Part shown: positions 63,542 through 64,000 of the stretch, one piece after another
Layout of the letters: every line of letters starts with the position of its first letter
How positions within the stretch are numbered: the first letter of the stretch is position 1
Assembly: GCA_016873295.1 (NCBI GenBank)
Contig: VGXM01000013.1
Coordinates: forward strand, 1-64,000
DNA: 64,000 bases
Reading direction: 5' to 3'
Source: Phycisphaerae bacterium
Lineage (GTDB): Bacteria; Planctomycetota; Phycisphaerae; Phycisphaerales; UBA1924
The notes under the pieces: model-generated
Databases searched by the model: none
The model's input: the letters and a program-made list of their open reading frames with translations, nothing else
Told to the model about the DNA's origin: nothing
Position numbers and translations under genes: made by a program

Positions 63542-63611
63542 TTCTCCGGTGTCGCCAGGCGGCGAGGCCCGACGCCGACCCCCCACCGCCCATTCACTCA
63601 AGTCGGTTGCC

Positions 63612-63636
63612 GGTCGGGTGTCGATGACACCCGACC
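63612..63636. promoter_or_regulatory. Perfect 11-bp palindrome upstream of the SLC13-type gene
   Basis: GGTCGGGTGTC, loop GAT, GACACCCGACC. It ends 12 bp before the ATG at 63649 and 70 bp after tRNA-Arg. Could be the tRNA's terminator, an operator, or a 5' hairpin in the transporter mRNA; the close spacing to the start favours a role in the latter. Confidence 0.5.
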
Positions 63637-63648
63637 AGGGGAACCCGC

Positions 63649-64000
63649 ATGGGGCATGAGGCGTGGCTGACGGCGGGGCTCATCGTGGCGATGCTGGGCG
63701 TCCTCGCGTCCGGGCGGGCCGCGACCGACACCGTCGTCCTCGCCGCGCTGGCGGTCCTTCTCGTGGCGGGGGTCCTGGAGCCGGCCGAGGCGGTCCGGGG
63801 CTTCGCCAACACCGGGCTGGTCACGATCGCCCTCCTCTACGTCGTGGCGACGGGGCTCCATGAGACCCGGGCGGTCTCGGTGCTTACGGAGCGGATGCTG
63901 GGACGACCCCGCTCGGCGCGGCAGGCCCAGTTCCGCGTGGCCCTCCCCGTTGCCGGGCTCTCTGCCTTCGTCAACAACACCCCCATCGTCGCGATGTTCC
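63649..64000 (+). CDS. SLC13/DASS-family anion transporter, N-terminal part
   Basis: Incomplete: 117 codons before the right edge, no stop. From MGHEAWLTAGL, three hydrophobic segments (LIVAMLGVLASG; VVLAALAVLLVAGVL; TGLVTIALLYVVAT). The motif LSAFVNNTPIVAMF is the conserved helical-hairpin Asn-Thr motif of SLC13-type transporters. GFANTGLVTIALLYVVATGL matches the family's opening. Family members carry dicarboxylates, sulfate or phosphate with sodium; which one is not clear. An ATG at 63656 is a second possible start but in another frame. Confidence 0.8.
   Translation, partial: MGHEAWLTAGLIVAMLGVLASGRAATDTVVLAALAVLLVAGVLEPAEAVRGFANTGLVTIALLYVVATGLHETRAVSVLTERMLGRPRSARQAQFRVALPVAGLSAFVNNTPIVAMF

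Overview
The window is a very GC-rich bacterial chromosome segment. I read it as a planctomycete, most likely Phycisphaerae-like. The main marker is a 3,018-residue surface protein with an N-terminal LEPRKLL motif, a planctomycete signature. Supporting signs are a PEP-CTERM-like C-terminus, a nuo gene set split between loci, and palindromes encoding TGGTPVP-type tails. Class-level placement is inference; no rRNA is present.

Layout: 1-1080 is a tandem array of 191-bp units, each carrying three palindromes, cut by the left edge. 1.1-9.9 kb holds an S41-like lipoprotein, prpC and prpB (methylcitrate cycle), a secreted M28 peptidase, trpF, a second citrate synthase (gltA) and rpsU. 10-16.3 kb holds a SRAP protein, an isolated nuoB, a YihY membrane protein overlapping an rRNA pseudouridine synthase, and a coiled-coil protein. 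16.4-25.5 kb is the giant beta-rich protein, followed by about 600 bp without a gene. 27-34 kb is the membrane arm of complex I in the order nuoJ-K-L-M-N (minus strand). 34.3-36.7 kb carries a PEP-CTERM-like secreted protein and a galactose-oxidase-like copper radical oxidase split by a frameshift in a G7 run. 36.8-41.9 kb has pgsA-pgpA, a small membrane protein, and an ABC ATPase/permease/methyltransferase cluster.

42-51 kb contains prfA, a polyprenyl synthetase, a second related methyltransferase, UDP-glucose dehydrogenase, an orphan DNA methyltransferase, a queuosine-precursor-type transporter and an asparagine synthetase. 51-53 kb has dispersed palindromic repeats, a 56-residue glycine-rich ORF and an Fe-S membrane protein. 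53-59 kb has an amidase, a YggS-type PLP protein, a peroxiredoxin, gpmI, a PagL-like outer-membrane protein and an HPt-diguanylate cyclase pair. 59.6-61.8 kb is a compact mobile module: a near-perfect sigma-70 promoter, a DUF4258-like gene, an XRE gene and a tyrosine integrase whose 3' end runs into tRNA-Glu(CTC). The window ends with a CPBP protease, rpsT, a zinc-ribbon protein, tRNA-Arg(ACG) and a truncated SLC13-type transporter.

Two genome-wide habits stand out. Many isolated genes have a TAnnnT-type -10 hexamer 6 or 8 nt before the start codon and no Shine-Dalgarno, which suggests leaderless mRNAs; other genes have a clear GGAGG-type site. Operon partners are often coupled by 1- or 4-nt stop/start overlaps.
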